Shown here: in pieces, positions 54,704 through 64,000 of the stretch
Position numbering within the stretch: position 1 is the stretch's first letter
Layout of the letters: each line of letters begins with the position of its first letter
Source: Ipomoea triloba
Taxonomy: Eukaryota > Streptophyta > Magnoliopsida > Solanales > Convolvulaceae
Reading direction: 5' to 3'
Length of the DNA stretch: 64,000 nucleotides
NCBI RefSeq assembly: GCF_003576645.1
Contig: NC_044930.1
Coordinates: 10,426,860 to 10,490,859, forward strand
Made by a program: the position numbers and the translations under genes
The notes under the pieces: model-generated
Database searches by the model: none
What the model was told of the DNA's origin: nothing
What the model saw: the letters and a program-made list of their open reading frames with translations, nothing else

Positions 54704-56347
54704 TGATGGATAATACACTAGGCCTGTGCTACATGGACCGGCCCAAGAGAGCAAGTATACTTTCTAGAGACTTCGTATCCACAAAGTCTCAAGAAAGTGT
54801 GAGACTAGATGATGGATAATACACTAGGCCTGGACTACATGGACCGGCCCAAGAAAGCAATTGGATCAAGAAAGTCCAAGAAGGACCCTCAACACAAAGC
54901 TACAGAAGAGTTCGATAAGGATTGGACTTAGCACTTGTAATATTAGCAAGATTAGGGCTTATTAGTTATAATGTAACAAGGACTCCCAATATGGGGAATG
55001 ATGAGCACAAATGATGAGTGTAAAAAGGGTGTAATGTCGTTCCGCTGAGGATTGGGGCTATGGCACGTAATTGTGTAAATTACCAGGCACTAGAGTATAT
55101 GAATTAATAGAATCCAAGCAACAAAGACTGAATGATGTAAAAGAAAGCAATTGATTAATGTGTAAACTGTATGATAAAGGTATGGGCCAGATTAGAGGGA
55201 TTGTAACCTTGATGTTCTAACAAACTCAGGATTAGGGAAAGAATAATTAACCAAGGGATTTATGGGCAATGCACAAAAGAATTCAGCTCATCTACTTTCG
55301 TAATCAATAAGTGAATTAGGCTACAATTGCCCCACTGTCGTGATGCATCAATTATAACCTTAAGCTCCTAAGCATTGTAAGCCCCCAAGATTACCTCTAC
55401 TTTCATAGCAGGAAAATTAGGTTGAAATTGGTAAGGCTCGAGGTCTCCATCCAACTTTCGTTGTAATAAATCCCTCTCCTAGACTAGCAATTAATTGTGG
55501 CCATCAATCAATAACAAGTAGAAACAAATCCCCAATTCAACATAAACCCTAGGCAAAAGATTCAATCCCTTTATGCAATTATCATAAACTGAACATCAAG
55601 ATTAACAAAGAACCCCTAATCCAAACCCATAAACGAATTACTCGCGCATGATGGGAGTAAACACAGCAAAGCAAGAATAAATAACCATAAACATCACAAG
55701 AAATAAAAGGGAAGAGAAACTTATCTGATAAATAACAAATCCAACTTCAATCCAAGATTCCAAGCTTGAAATAAAATAATCTAATGTAAAACTAGTCTAA
55801 ACTATGCTGGGGAAATATAAACTAAAAGCTAGGGTTCAGAACTCTGTAAGGGAACCTCCTTAAATTGTAGAGAATAGGTCAAATATATAGGAGGTAGATG
55901 GGCCTTGGCCCATTAGGCAACTTCCAACTCTTTTCCAACTTGTGTTCTTCCTTGTAATTCCCTTTTCTTCCAGAACTTGTCCAAAATGCTCCAATATTCT
56001 TCCTTTGTTGTTCCTTGTAGATAATTCAGCACTTGGACAATATAACACACAAATAATTCCCAATTTCACTAGGATACAGAAAATAACCTTCAAAACAACT
56101 AGAATAAGGGGTGAATAATTATACAAAATAGCAGATATCAGGGCACAGGATTCTTATTCCTTGTAGGGCTCTAGATCCAAAATATGTATAACTAGATCCT
56201 CCACACATGGAGAAGAGGGGAAGTAATTCTGAGCAATACAATACCTATATTCTCTAGCTATATTTTTCTACATATTTCCTATATTTTCGCTATTCTAACA
56301 GGTAGTGTTGGCCTGCCTTTGACTGCCCAGAAGTCATAAAACCAACA
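54704..56347 (-). mobile_element. Outer solo LTR with 5-bp target duplication
   Basis: Starts TGATGGATAATACAC and ends CATAAAACCAACA (TG...CA). AATAC flanks both sides (54699-54703 and 56348-56352). Removing the inner element leaves about 500 bp. A repeat of gatggataatacactaggcc at 54705 and 54814 is an internal duplication of about 109 bp. No polyprotein or second LTR is present, so it is a solo LTR. Orientation minus is inferred from TGTTGGTTTTATGAC as the 5' end. Confidence 0.75.
54999..56140 (-). mobile_element. Inner solo LTR nested in the outer LTR
   Basis: 1142 bp starting TGATGAGCACAAATGATG and ending GCAGATATCA on the plus strand (TG...CA). Flanks are GGGAA and GGGCA, an imperfect 5-bp duplication. 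No coding region resembling gag or pol. The frame at 55860-56126 has no family match. Confidence 0.7.
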
Positions 56348-56432
56348 AATACCATCAAACTTTTAAAGTCTTTAAAAGTTTATAAAAGTTTTGATTGAAT
56401 ATTAGGAATGAAATTAAGAGAAAGAATATTAC

Positions 56433-56530
56433 CAGCGAACAAGAAAATTCGATTTAAGAAAATCCAATATTCTAGCCTGACTTTGTGTTGCCGATGGCGG
56501 ATGGCTGGCTCTACAACTTCTTTAATAGCC
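56433..56530 (-). other. Putative 5' leader exon of copy D
   Basis: Corresponds to the leader exons of copies A-C but with several small changes. It has no long open frame. Confidence 0.4.
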
Positions 56531-56935
56531 TTCAAGCTAAGATTACTCCTTAACTAATGGGGATTAGGATTACAATATTCATACTTATAATGCTCTTTGG
56601 GTTTCTCAAGAATATAATTTCCAAATATAAATCAACTTGAACTAGGGAGTAATTAATAAGGAATATCTCTTTCTAGTTTGATTAGTGTTGGTATTAAGAT
56701 AACGATCGAGTATTCTAATCTCAATTGTTCAATGAATAATCCTTAATTATTAATTTAAATTTTTTTAAATTTTTTTTCTAAAATTGTTTATTAAACTATT
56801 GTTGAATGTTGATAGTGATACAAAGTTTAAAATTATATTTTTCATACTAAAGTACCCCACAATTTTAAGATAGGATATAGAAGTTCAAATTAATTTTTAA
56901 TAAATTATCAAAATTTATATATTTATAAGAATGAG

Positions 56936-57832
56936 AAATTGGCTCTAAATGTGGAAAAGCTTGAAAGTAGCTTTCCTCCCACATTGGTTAGAAAAGTGGG
57001 TTTTGTCCTACTATCTTATCACAAAAGTTTCATTATTCTAACAAATAAGGTATATCATTATATCATTCTAACACAGTACATTATTTTTACACATGCATAA
57101 AGTACATTATATTATTCTAACTCATAATGTGCATTATTCTAACTCATAAAATTCAACGACATCATTTTGAACCGCTCCACATAATAATTTGCCCTCCACT
57201 ACCCTGAGGAAGCAAAATGTAATTTGGATTAAGTGCAAAAGTAGCTACAAGAAATGACTTTGATTCAAGACGATAAAACAATCAACAAAAGCCCCCCTAA
57301 CCAGCCCAAGAAGTAGAACAGTAGTATGTTTGTTTAATGTAAGACATCATGTAATGTGATTTATATAATACTATAGTTTAACATATCAATATTTATATCT
57401 GCAGGAACTTTGGTAATCATAATTTAAAAGTTATTAAACAACAGACACATAGTTACAGTTATTTAATAAGTAAATGGTAAGCAACACTTGACATTTGAAG
57501 TTTGTAATGATCTTCCCGTTCCTTTCTTTATTGTATTTGGCCTTATAAAGAAAAATATAACCAGTGCGAATTTCTGTAATCATAGATTTTGAGATGATTT
57601 TAAGTAACAAAAATAAAAATTATTATTGTTGACATACTATAGTTTAACATATCAATATTTATATTTGCAGGAACTTTGGTACCCGCAAATATTTTTTTTT
57701 TCTTAATCTTATCTTAACTTAATAGGCATAATTTTATTTTAGGCCTACTTAGAAAAAAAAATCAATTTAAATGCACTTAAAATCATTTCAAAATCTAACA
57801 CAAATTTGAATAACAAAATATACTTTTAACAT

Positions 57833-57833
<1 letters not shown>
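56936..57833. other. Intergenic DNA with a direct repeat
   Basis: A cccacattggttagaaaagt motif (56940-57005) recurs near 32070. The stretch ctatagtttaacatatcaat through gcaggaactttggta occurs at 57371-57415 and 57637-57680, and its end again at 58347-58363 beyond the gap. No gene. Confidence 0.7.
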
Positions 57834-57904
<71 letters not shown>

Positions 57905-58278
57905 NNNNNNNNNNNNNNNNNNNNNNNNNNNNNNNNNNNNNNNNNNNNNNNNNNNNNNNNNNNNNNNNNNNNNNNNNNNNNNNNNNNNNNNNNNNNNNNN
58001 NNNNNNNNNNNNNNNNNNNNNNNNNNNNNNNNNNNNNNNNNNNNNNNNNNNNNNNNNNNNNNNNNNNNNNNNNNNNNNNNNNNNNNNNNNNNNNNNNNNN
58101 NNNNNNNNNNNNNNNNNNNNNNNNNNNNNNNNNNNNNNNNNNNNNNNNNNNNNNNNNNNNNNNNNNNNNNNNNNNNNNNNNNNNNNNNNNNNNNNNNNNN
58201 NNNNNNNNNNNNNNNNNNNNNNNNNNNNNNNNNNNNNNNNNNNNNNNNNNNNNNNNNNNNNNNNNNNNNNNNNNNNNN

Positions 58279-58346
<68 letters not shown>
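57834..58346. repeat. TA microsatellite containing a 374-base gap
   Basis: TA repeats from 57834 to 57904, Ns from 57905 to 58278, then TA repeats to 58346. The true length is unknown. Frames crossing it consist of I/Y repeats and unknown residues and are not genes. Confidence 0.97.
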
Positions 58347-58348
<2 letters not shown>

Positions 58349-58750
58349 CAGGAACTTTGGTACCTGCAAGTATTATATTGATGATTTTTCATACCAAATG
58401 AAAAAAATACATTTAGTAGAACATATATTAAAACAATTAGAAGACAATTTCTACTCATGTTGTCATATGCAATGACTAACAACAAAAGTCAATGACAAAT
58501 ACGGTCGAATGTTGGATTGCTATTAAAGAAGTCCATCTTTGTTCATTGTCAATTATATGTGGCTACATCAAGAATAAGTCACCCCGGCCTCAAAATATTA
58601 CTTTGTGATGAATAAAAAATTAATTGTACTTCTACTACTAATGTAATATACAAAGAGGTTTTTAATAATTTTTAATTTAGTCTTTCTTTTAATAATATTA
58701 TTATCCTTCTTTTTTTTTTTTGGATTGTACAACAATACTTTATTTTTATT
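58347..58750. other. Intergenic DNA
   Basis: No gene visible. Confidence 0.6.
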
Positions 58751-58796
58751 AATATAATATTTTCCCCGTGCATTGCACAGGAACAACAATAACTAG
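58751..58796 (+). mobile_element. Helitron-like 3' terminus
   Basis: CCGTGCATTGCAC(A)GG hairpin followed by AACAACAATAACTAG and T. It resembles the ends at 25155 and 51470 in opposite orientation. The body would lie to the left, but no 5' end is recognised. Confidence 0.45.
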
Positions 58797-58804
58797 TATT
58801 ATAT

Positions 58805-58933
58805 TTTTTTTTTAGTACTACTGAAGCACAAAGAGTCAACAGTTGCCTCCACTGAGGCTCGAACTCACTCCCATCATCCATGTGAGAGTGTTAATCGGGA
58901 CACCGGGTGCCACTAGACCACAAGGTCTTTGGC
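58805..58933 (-). mobile_element. tRNA-derived SINE with 16-bp target duplication
   Basis: On the minus strand: GTGGTCTAGTGGCACC (box A) and GAGTTCGAGCC (box B), then CTCAGTGGAGGCAACTGTTG and an A-rich 3' end. The 16-mer ataactagtattatat flanks both ends (58789-58804 and 58934-58949). The element is about 129 bp. The perfect duplication means it is fairly young and complete. Confidence 0.9.
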
Positions 58934-58949
58934 ATAACTAGTATTATAT

Positions 58950-59578
58950 ATTTTTATTGTAAATTTGTATACTTATTTTACATCACTAATGAAGTAAATT
59001 ATCTAGAATTATAGTTTTTTAGTGCTTTATTTCAGAATTAGTAGAGTAAAATATCTCGAACCTTAGTACTTCATGAATTATAATATATTTCTAAAGAAGG
59101 TATGTATAGATTAACTCTGTTTTTTTTAAGTGTAGAGATTAACCTTATTTCATGAATGTTTGATTTGTGGGCATATTTTATTTGTTGTGTATTTTTGTGT
59201 AACAGTTGGGCTGTATAATGTGTTAAGAGCTATAATTCTACCTAAACATGTCAAATTTTGGCTCTTTAGGTTATACTTTATTTATCCTTAGGGTTTTATT
59301 TGTGTAATTAACTTGGTTAATTTTTTTAAAGTGTTATAGTTAGACTTCTTAGAGTAAAATTTAGATTTCTTATAGTAAAATAATGATGTTTGCAAATAAT
59401 ATGTAATCGGATGAAAACTGTATAGCTTGGTATAAAAAAAAGTCTCTACATTGGATAAGCTAATTTATTTATTAACATTTTTAAAAAATACATTTAATTT
59501 TTTTTAAATTGTAAACATAGAGTTCTAAAATTATGAACATGGACCCGAGTCCACCTTGCAAGGTGGACCTAGCAAGGT
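58950..59578. other. AT-rich intergenic DNA
   Basis: No gene or repeat recognised. Confidence 0.6.
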
Positions 59579-60370
59579 TGTAACACCCCCATTTTTATAC
59601 ACCAAATTAAGATCAAATTTTGCTTAATTTTTTCTTTCTTAATAATTTAATAACAATATTGCGGAAGCTTTACAAACTTAATTGAATAGGGATGCTACCA
59701 CCACACCTAATCCTTACTTGATTAGATGCAAGACTAACCTTAAACAAAATCCAAGAATAAATTCCTTAATTCACAAGTCTTTATTAAAATAACATAAACA
59801 TTCCTCTATTACATAATTTTTTCTTAAGCCTGGATAGTCCTCGGAATCTCGGTCTACCGCACTCTCACAGCAAACCACATCAAACATTTCCTGCTACTCA
59901 AATAGAGATTTCAAAACACAACAAGAAAGTAAGGGGTTTGCAACACTTGCTAAGTAAGGGATTGCCTGCTCCTAAAGAAAACAATTTTTTTAGCAAATAA
60001 CTATTTACTTTACTTTACCCCTTCTTTCAAAACTCGGATGCTCTGCACTTTTGCTCCAGAAAAAAAAAACAATTTATAGATATTAATATCAAAAAGCATA
60101 GGGGACTTTTCATAATATCATCACTTATAATATTTTCTTAAAAACTTTATTTTTGTGCCATACTTGCACACCACAAAATACATATGGAAGCACATCACAT
60201 ACACAATGGGACAGGGTCCTTTATACTTAGGCCCTAGTGAACAGCTCAAGCGAATGAAATTTTTTTTTTCTTTTAGGATGAAGTTGACGGCATATGGGGG
60301 AGAAGGAGGAAGAAGAAGATTAATTCTCCACTTCTAATTTTTTTTTTTTCGCTAAAAGGGGAGGAAAAAA
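59579..60370 (+). mobile_element. Possible LTR fragment starting TGTAACACCCCC
   Basis: The sequence tgtaacacccccattttt is a common beginning of plant Ty3/gypsy LTRs. No partner LTR, primer-binding site or coding region is visible, and the right border is arbitrary. A 60-residue frame at 60155 has no family match. Confidence 0.3.
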
Positions 60371-61388
60371 AGGAGTAGAAGACATCCACTCATCCTCATC
60401 CAATCATCATTAAATATAATAATAAATATAATAAATTAGAAATTGTAACTCATGTAGCCTCCTAATCATATCCAATCACATTTAAATAATTTTTTTTTAT
60501 GATTAATAGAAGAAAATGTATTGGATAGATACACATACATATATACATGTTTACATATATATACGTACACATAGTGTTCCATATATATAATAGTAATATA
60601 TATACACACACTTACATATATATGTATGTAAAAATGTTTATATTTAAAAGTAATATATACATACGTATACTACATATATATATATAATATACATTACCAA
60701 AGTGCATAATTATATTTAATTATATAGTTTAATAACAATATTAATAATAGTAATCATAATAATAATCATACTAATAATTAATAATAATATTACTAGTAAT
60801 GATGCTGATGAGAATAAGGTTTCATATGGACTTTTGAGGAATAAAGAATTGTGATAGCTTGAAGGTTAAGATCATAGTGTTTAATAGGAGAGGTATAGGG
60901 TTCAAATCTCACAGCGCACCACATGTTCGTAATGTAGTTGTGCAAGTAAATTGTACAATGTAGTCAATACTAGGTGCACATAGGGAAACACTTATAAGTG
61001 AAATTATTTACGAAAATGTCACTGGCGTCATTTTTTTTAAAATTGCATATGATTCGTTGATCTGGACACGTGGACGGCTGTGGAGCGTTCTCATTTTTTA
61101 CTTGGGCGGTAGTTCGCACGAGAGTGCAACCCTATATATATATATATATATATATATAAGAAAAAAGAAAAATGGAAAGCCTAGTCTGCGTATTGCATCA
61201 TCATTATTATCCAACATTCCTCATTTTTTAAACTTAAAATTAAGTTTTTTAAAAAAATGTGTTAAAAGTTTAACATATAAAAAAATCATTAAGCAATTTT
61301 AATTGAGATATTTTAAATAACACTCATATTGATTTTTTTTTTTCAATTTCTTAATTAAGCTACACTTAAATTAAGTTTTACTTGCATG
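60371..61388. other. AT-rich intergenic DNA with TA/TACA tracts and a SINE-like scrap
   Basis: 60530-60700 is rich in ATATAC/ACATATAT. At 60850-60930, tagcttgaaggttaagatc (box A-like) and ggttcaaatctc (box B-like) suggest a tRNA-derived repeat. A TA tract lies at 61132-61157. Confidence 0.5.
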
Positions 61389-61844
61389 CATGTTTGAAAA
61401 AATCGCTAAGCGCTCTTCGGGCGCTCGTGAAATTTTTTATTTTATTTTTTATTTTTAAAAGTTTGTTTAAATTGTTTTATTTTTTAAGACTAATAATTAT
61501 AAACTATTTGATAGTTAATACTAAAATATTAAATATTAACCTAAAAACATCTAGAGTTTGAACAATTTAGCGTTATTTCACACAAAACGATGTCGTTTTG
61601 AGTGAAATAACTCATTTAAAAGAAAAAAGAACAACAACTAATCGACCGACTAGGCAGCCTAGTCGGTGCCTATGAGGCCTAGCTGGCGCCTAGGAAGCCT
61701 AGGCGATTAGCGCCTAAGCGTCCTAGGCGGCTGCCCCTGCCTAGCCAGTCAACCGCTTATAGACCACCAATTATGGTGATACGCTAGGCGGCTAGCGCTT
61801 AGGCGCTGATTAATTGGGGCCTATGCGAGATTTTTGCAACACTG
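61389..61844. mobile_element. hAT-type MITE, 456 bp, with 8-bp target duplication
   Basis: Ends CATGTTTGAAAAAATCGC and, reversed from the right, CAGTGTTGCAAAAATCTCGC. CTTGCATG flanks both sides (61381-61388 and 61845-61852). The right half is rich in GCCTAG/CTAGGC words. The 8-bp duplication and CAGTG-type end fit the hAT superfamily. No coding sequence. Confidence 0.9.
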
Positions 61845-61852
61845 CTTGCATG

Positions 61853-62035
61853 TTTATTAAGTCACTGCTACAAATTCATCATTGTAAATTTATTAAGTTA
61901 TTATAAGGTCTATAAGATTTTCCTTTCTCTAATTTACAAAGTATATTCTCCTAAATTTTACAATTTTCATTCACACATTGACAATTACTCGTATTTAAAC
62001 TTGACAATATAAATGCTTCTAACAACCATTACAAC
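61853..62035. other. Intergenic DNA
   Basis: No feature visible apart from the left target duplication of the adjacent SINE (62021-62035). Confidence 0.6.
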
Positions 62036-62150
62036 TAGTGGCACTCGGTGTCCCGGTTTACACTCTCACATGAATTATGGGAGTGGGTTCGAGTCTCAGT
62101 GGAAACAACTGTTGAGATACTACATTATAAAGTCAGTAGTACTCAAAAAA
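62036..62150 (+). mobile_element. tRNA-derived SINE, 5'-truncated
   Basis: tagtggcactcggtgtcccg, then ggttcgagtctcagtgg and a short A tail. The element aligns with the SINE at 58805 but lacks about 17 bases at the 5' end. Flanks aacaaccattacaac and aacaaccattaaaac differ by one base, a 15-bp target duplication. Confidence 0.85.
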
Positions 62151-62467
62151 ACAACCATTAAAACTAAGGTATTTTTTTAATGATGATGAAATAAGCTATA
62201 AAAATATTATAATTGGCACTATTTACTACAAAAATTCTCCTTCTATGATCAAAAAGAAAAAGATATACACGTTCACCTTCAATATTATTTATTTAATCAC
62301 AATATAATATTTATAATAAATTAATATAATCAGAATAAGTTAATTATAAATATATTTGAGTATCGTTTAGGAGTTGTCATATGTATCTATATGAGTTTAT
62401 GAAATATTATATTCCTTACATTTTTACTTTTTTTTTTAATAATTTTTTTTATAGAAATTTACGTTAA
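62151..62467. other. AT-rich intergenic DNA
   Basis: No gene visible. Confidence 0.6.
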
Positions 62468-63041
62468 GAATGTCAATTGTACCCGTACTCGACGGGGAAC
62501 CCGGTTCCCCGCCCCTACAGGGACGGGGACAAAAATAGGGGATCGGGGTTGGGGCAATTTTCAATTCCCCGCCTGTAGCGGGGGCGGGGATGGGAGTACT
62601 CTCCCCACCACGTCCCCGTCCCCGATATATATATATATATATATATATATAGCCACACAACACACACATATGTATTACTTTGTATATAATATATACTCCG
62701 TATAATTTTAGAAGCATTCTTGTCATTGTATGTCATGCATATTTAGGTAACATATTTAATTGTAAAATATTGAATACTACTTTAAGTTGGAGATGAATAT
62801 ATATGCGTTATTTATTTAAATATTTTTAATGTTAAATTTTTAAATTTTTTTATAACTTATAAATGGAGTGGGAATTTCCCGTCCCCGAATAATCCCCGTG
62901 AAGATGGGGATGGGAGGATTTTTCCTTCCCCAACGAGGACGAGGACGAGGACGAGGACGGGGACGGGGAATGGAGAAGAAAGTTGGGGGCGGGGATGGGT
63001 GGTATTGGGGTATGTCCCCCACCCCGTTGACATTTTCTTGG
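62468..63041. mobile_element. GC-rich GTCAA-type element with internal TA tract and GAGGAC repeat
   Basis: Ends aatgtcaattgtacccg on the left and, on the right, ccccgttgacatt, which is AATGTCAACGGGG reversed. Both sub-ends are rich in CCCCG/CGGGG. Inside are a TA tract (62625-62650) and a GAGGAC hexamer repeated about five times (62934-62963). No target duplication is evident. Frames across it are P/R repeats, not genes. Confidence 0.6.
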
Positions 63042-64000
63042 GCGTAATTAACGTCTCCAAAAAGTTTGGCTAATGCAGTAATGCTAATCTTCACCAAATT
63101 GATTGTTGAAATCTAATGAAAACCTATACTTCAAATCCTCTGCAAATTGTTTTTTTTTTTTTTTGTTTTGTGGTTTTGGTGTAACAATTTTCATACGTAA
63201 TTAATTATTTTTAAAGGACATTTAGTTCAAGTTATATAAGATAACTAAGGTAATGTGAGGATGACCATTATATAATAACGTAATAACTTTATTCGATTCA
63301 AGTAATATTACATTATTGTGACATTAAATTTTAGATTTATATCAAGATAATGTACTTGTGATCCCGGCATTTTCCACCTTAGCTCTTAGGTATTGTAAGG
63401 CTACCTTAATTATGTGATATGATTTTTTTTTAATCTTTACCTTTTAAAAAACAATATATGTACACTTATTTGTGTGTGTATATATAATATTTATATTTAT
63501 ATAATTAGTTATATGTATTATGTATATGGTGGAGAAAATTAAGATGGATTGTCCAAATTAATTAACTCAAAACAAAGATTAAGGATGGATTAGGATAAAA
63601 AGATCAAAGGAATGCTCGAATTGAATATTTAGTGCATGTGTACTTGTGTAGTACAATGATTGAGTGTTTGTAAAAAATAAAAGAATGTTCTAAATTAGAG
63701 AAGACCCCAAGGTCTATCCAATGACTTTCAAAGATGGCTCAAGTGTAATGGGCAACATCCGTGCAAATCGGGTGCTTGTGATGGCTTTGTTTGACCTCGT
63801 ACTTCCATGCGACAGTCTAAGTCCATTGTGGTCAACCCGACCAAGGCTGACCTTGATGTCAGCCCTAGATTGCTCTTAGGCTATTCTTATTCCTGTCAAA
63901 AATTGGTCACATTTTCATATTACACAATTTACAAATCATTTACTATTTACATTACATCCATGTAAATTCAATCTATTATTAAAAGTGGACCTCAATATCA
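63042..64000. other. Intergenic DNA to the right edge
   Basis: No gene, repeat or RNA recognised. The part 63690-63890 is less AT-rich, but all frames are short. Confidence 0.6.

Larger units (their letters stand above)
54121..56432 (-). other. 5' UTR intron of copy D, expanded by nested LTRs
   Basis: Donor TTCGCTG/GTAATATTC at 56432 and acceptor at 54121. Without the LTR insertion (54704-56352) it would be about 660 bp, like copies A-C. The 56433-56530 leader is more diverged than in the others. Confidence 0.5.
45593..56935. repeat. Segmental duplication unit 4
   Basis: It begins in the middle of the PPR fragment (TTTGCAGAACCTCTTGG) and includes F-box copy 3, the foldback region with two insertions, Helitron-like end, P450 piece, KIB1-type copy D and tail. 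It ends near 56935 by comparison with 30200. Confidence 0.85.

Noticed and set aside
57788..58485. Frames of about 200 residues across the gap
   Set aside because: They consist of I/Y repeats from TA runs and unknown residues.
62036..62150. A functional tRNA gene suggested by the box B-like ggttcgagtc
   Set aside because: There is no cloverleaf with an anticodon stem. The tail, A run and target duplication show it is a SINE.
62436..63097. Proline/arginine-rich frames near the right end
   Set aside because: Produced by GGGGAC/GAGGAC repeats of a mobile element.

Overview
This window is nuclear DNA from a flowering plant, most likely a eudicot. It is AT-rich and its genes carry spliceosomal introns with GT-AG borders. 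Nearly every class of plant transposon is present, and the recognisable proteins are plant families: F-box/KIB1-type beta-propellers, PPR, BIG-type ARF-GEF, CYP707A-like P450, homomeric acetyl-CoA carboxylase and P4-ATPase. The species cannot be named from the sequence alone. There are 376 unknown bases: single Ns at 5026 and 26153, and a 374-base gap at 57905-58278 inside a TA repeat.

The backbone is a segmental duplication array. A unit of about 11-14 kb reads, left to right, PPR-gene fragment, F-box/KIB1 beta-propeller gene (minus strand), foldback repeat region, and a second KIB1-type beta-propeller gene without an F-box (minus strand). It occurs as unit 1 (about 1745-16085), unit 2 (about 18091-30200), a partial unit 3 holding only the second gene (about 39497-42110) and unit 4 (45593-56935). 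A short inverted relic lies at 235-432. Of the F-box genes, copy 2 (19453-20580) looks intact, copy 1 (4368-5486) is open but has lost its upstream region to a LINE, and copy 3 (47001-48128) has a nonsense codon. Of the F-box-less genes, copies at 39974 and 53110 are open, and those at 13983 and 27930 are broken by frameshifts or a stop.

The spacers between units are filled with short exon-intron pieces of unrelated housekeeping genes: a BIG-type ARF-GEF (16452-16890), an SUV3-like RNA helicase (about 37800-39463), acetyl-CoA carboxylase (43336-43490), a P4-ATPase (44107-44726) and an alpha-mannosidase (44923-45426). CYP707A-like P450 pieces lie within units 2 and 4 beside Helitron-like 3' ends. 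This looks like repeated gene-fragment capture.

Mobile elements are numerous. They include a decayed L1-type LINE with a 104-base C tract (5524-11143), a Harbinger remnant (601-1744), a copia 3' end (12125-12365), a CACTA terminus (to 18024), a long-TIR MULE encoding SWIM and GRF zinc-finger pieces (34726-37290), a 651-bp MULE MITE with a perfect 9-bp TSD, a hAT MITE with a perfect 8-bp TSD, two MITEs in inverted orientation inside a PPR exon, nested solo LTRs in a 5' intron, tandem Helitron-like 5' ends and three tRNA-derived SINEs. From about 57 kb to 64 kb there is no convincing gene.
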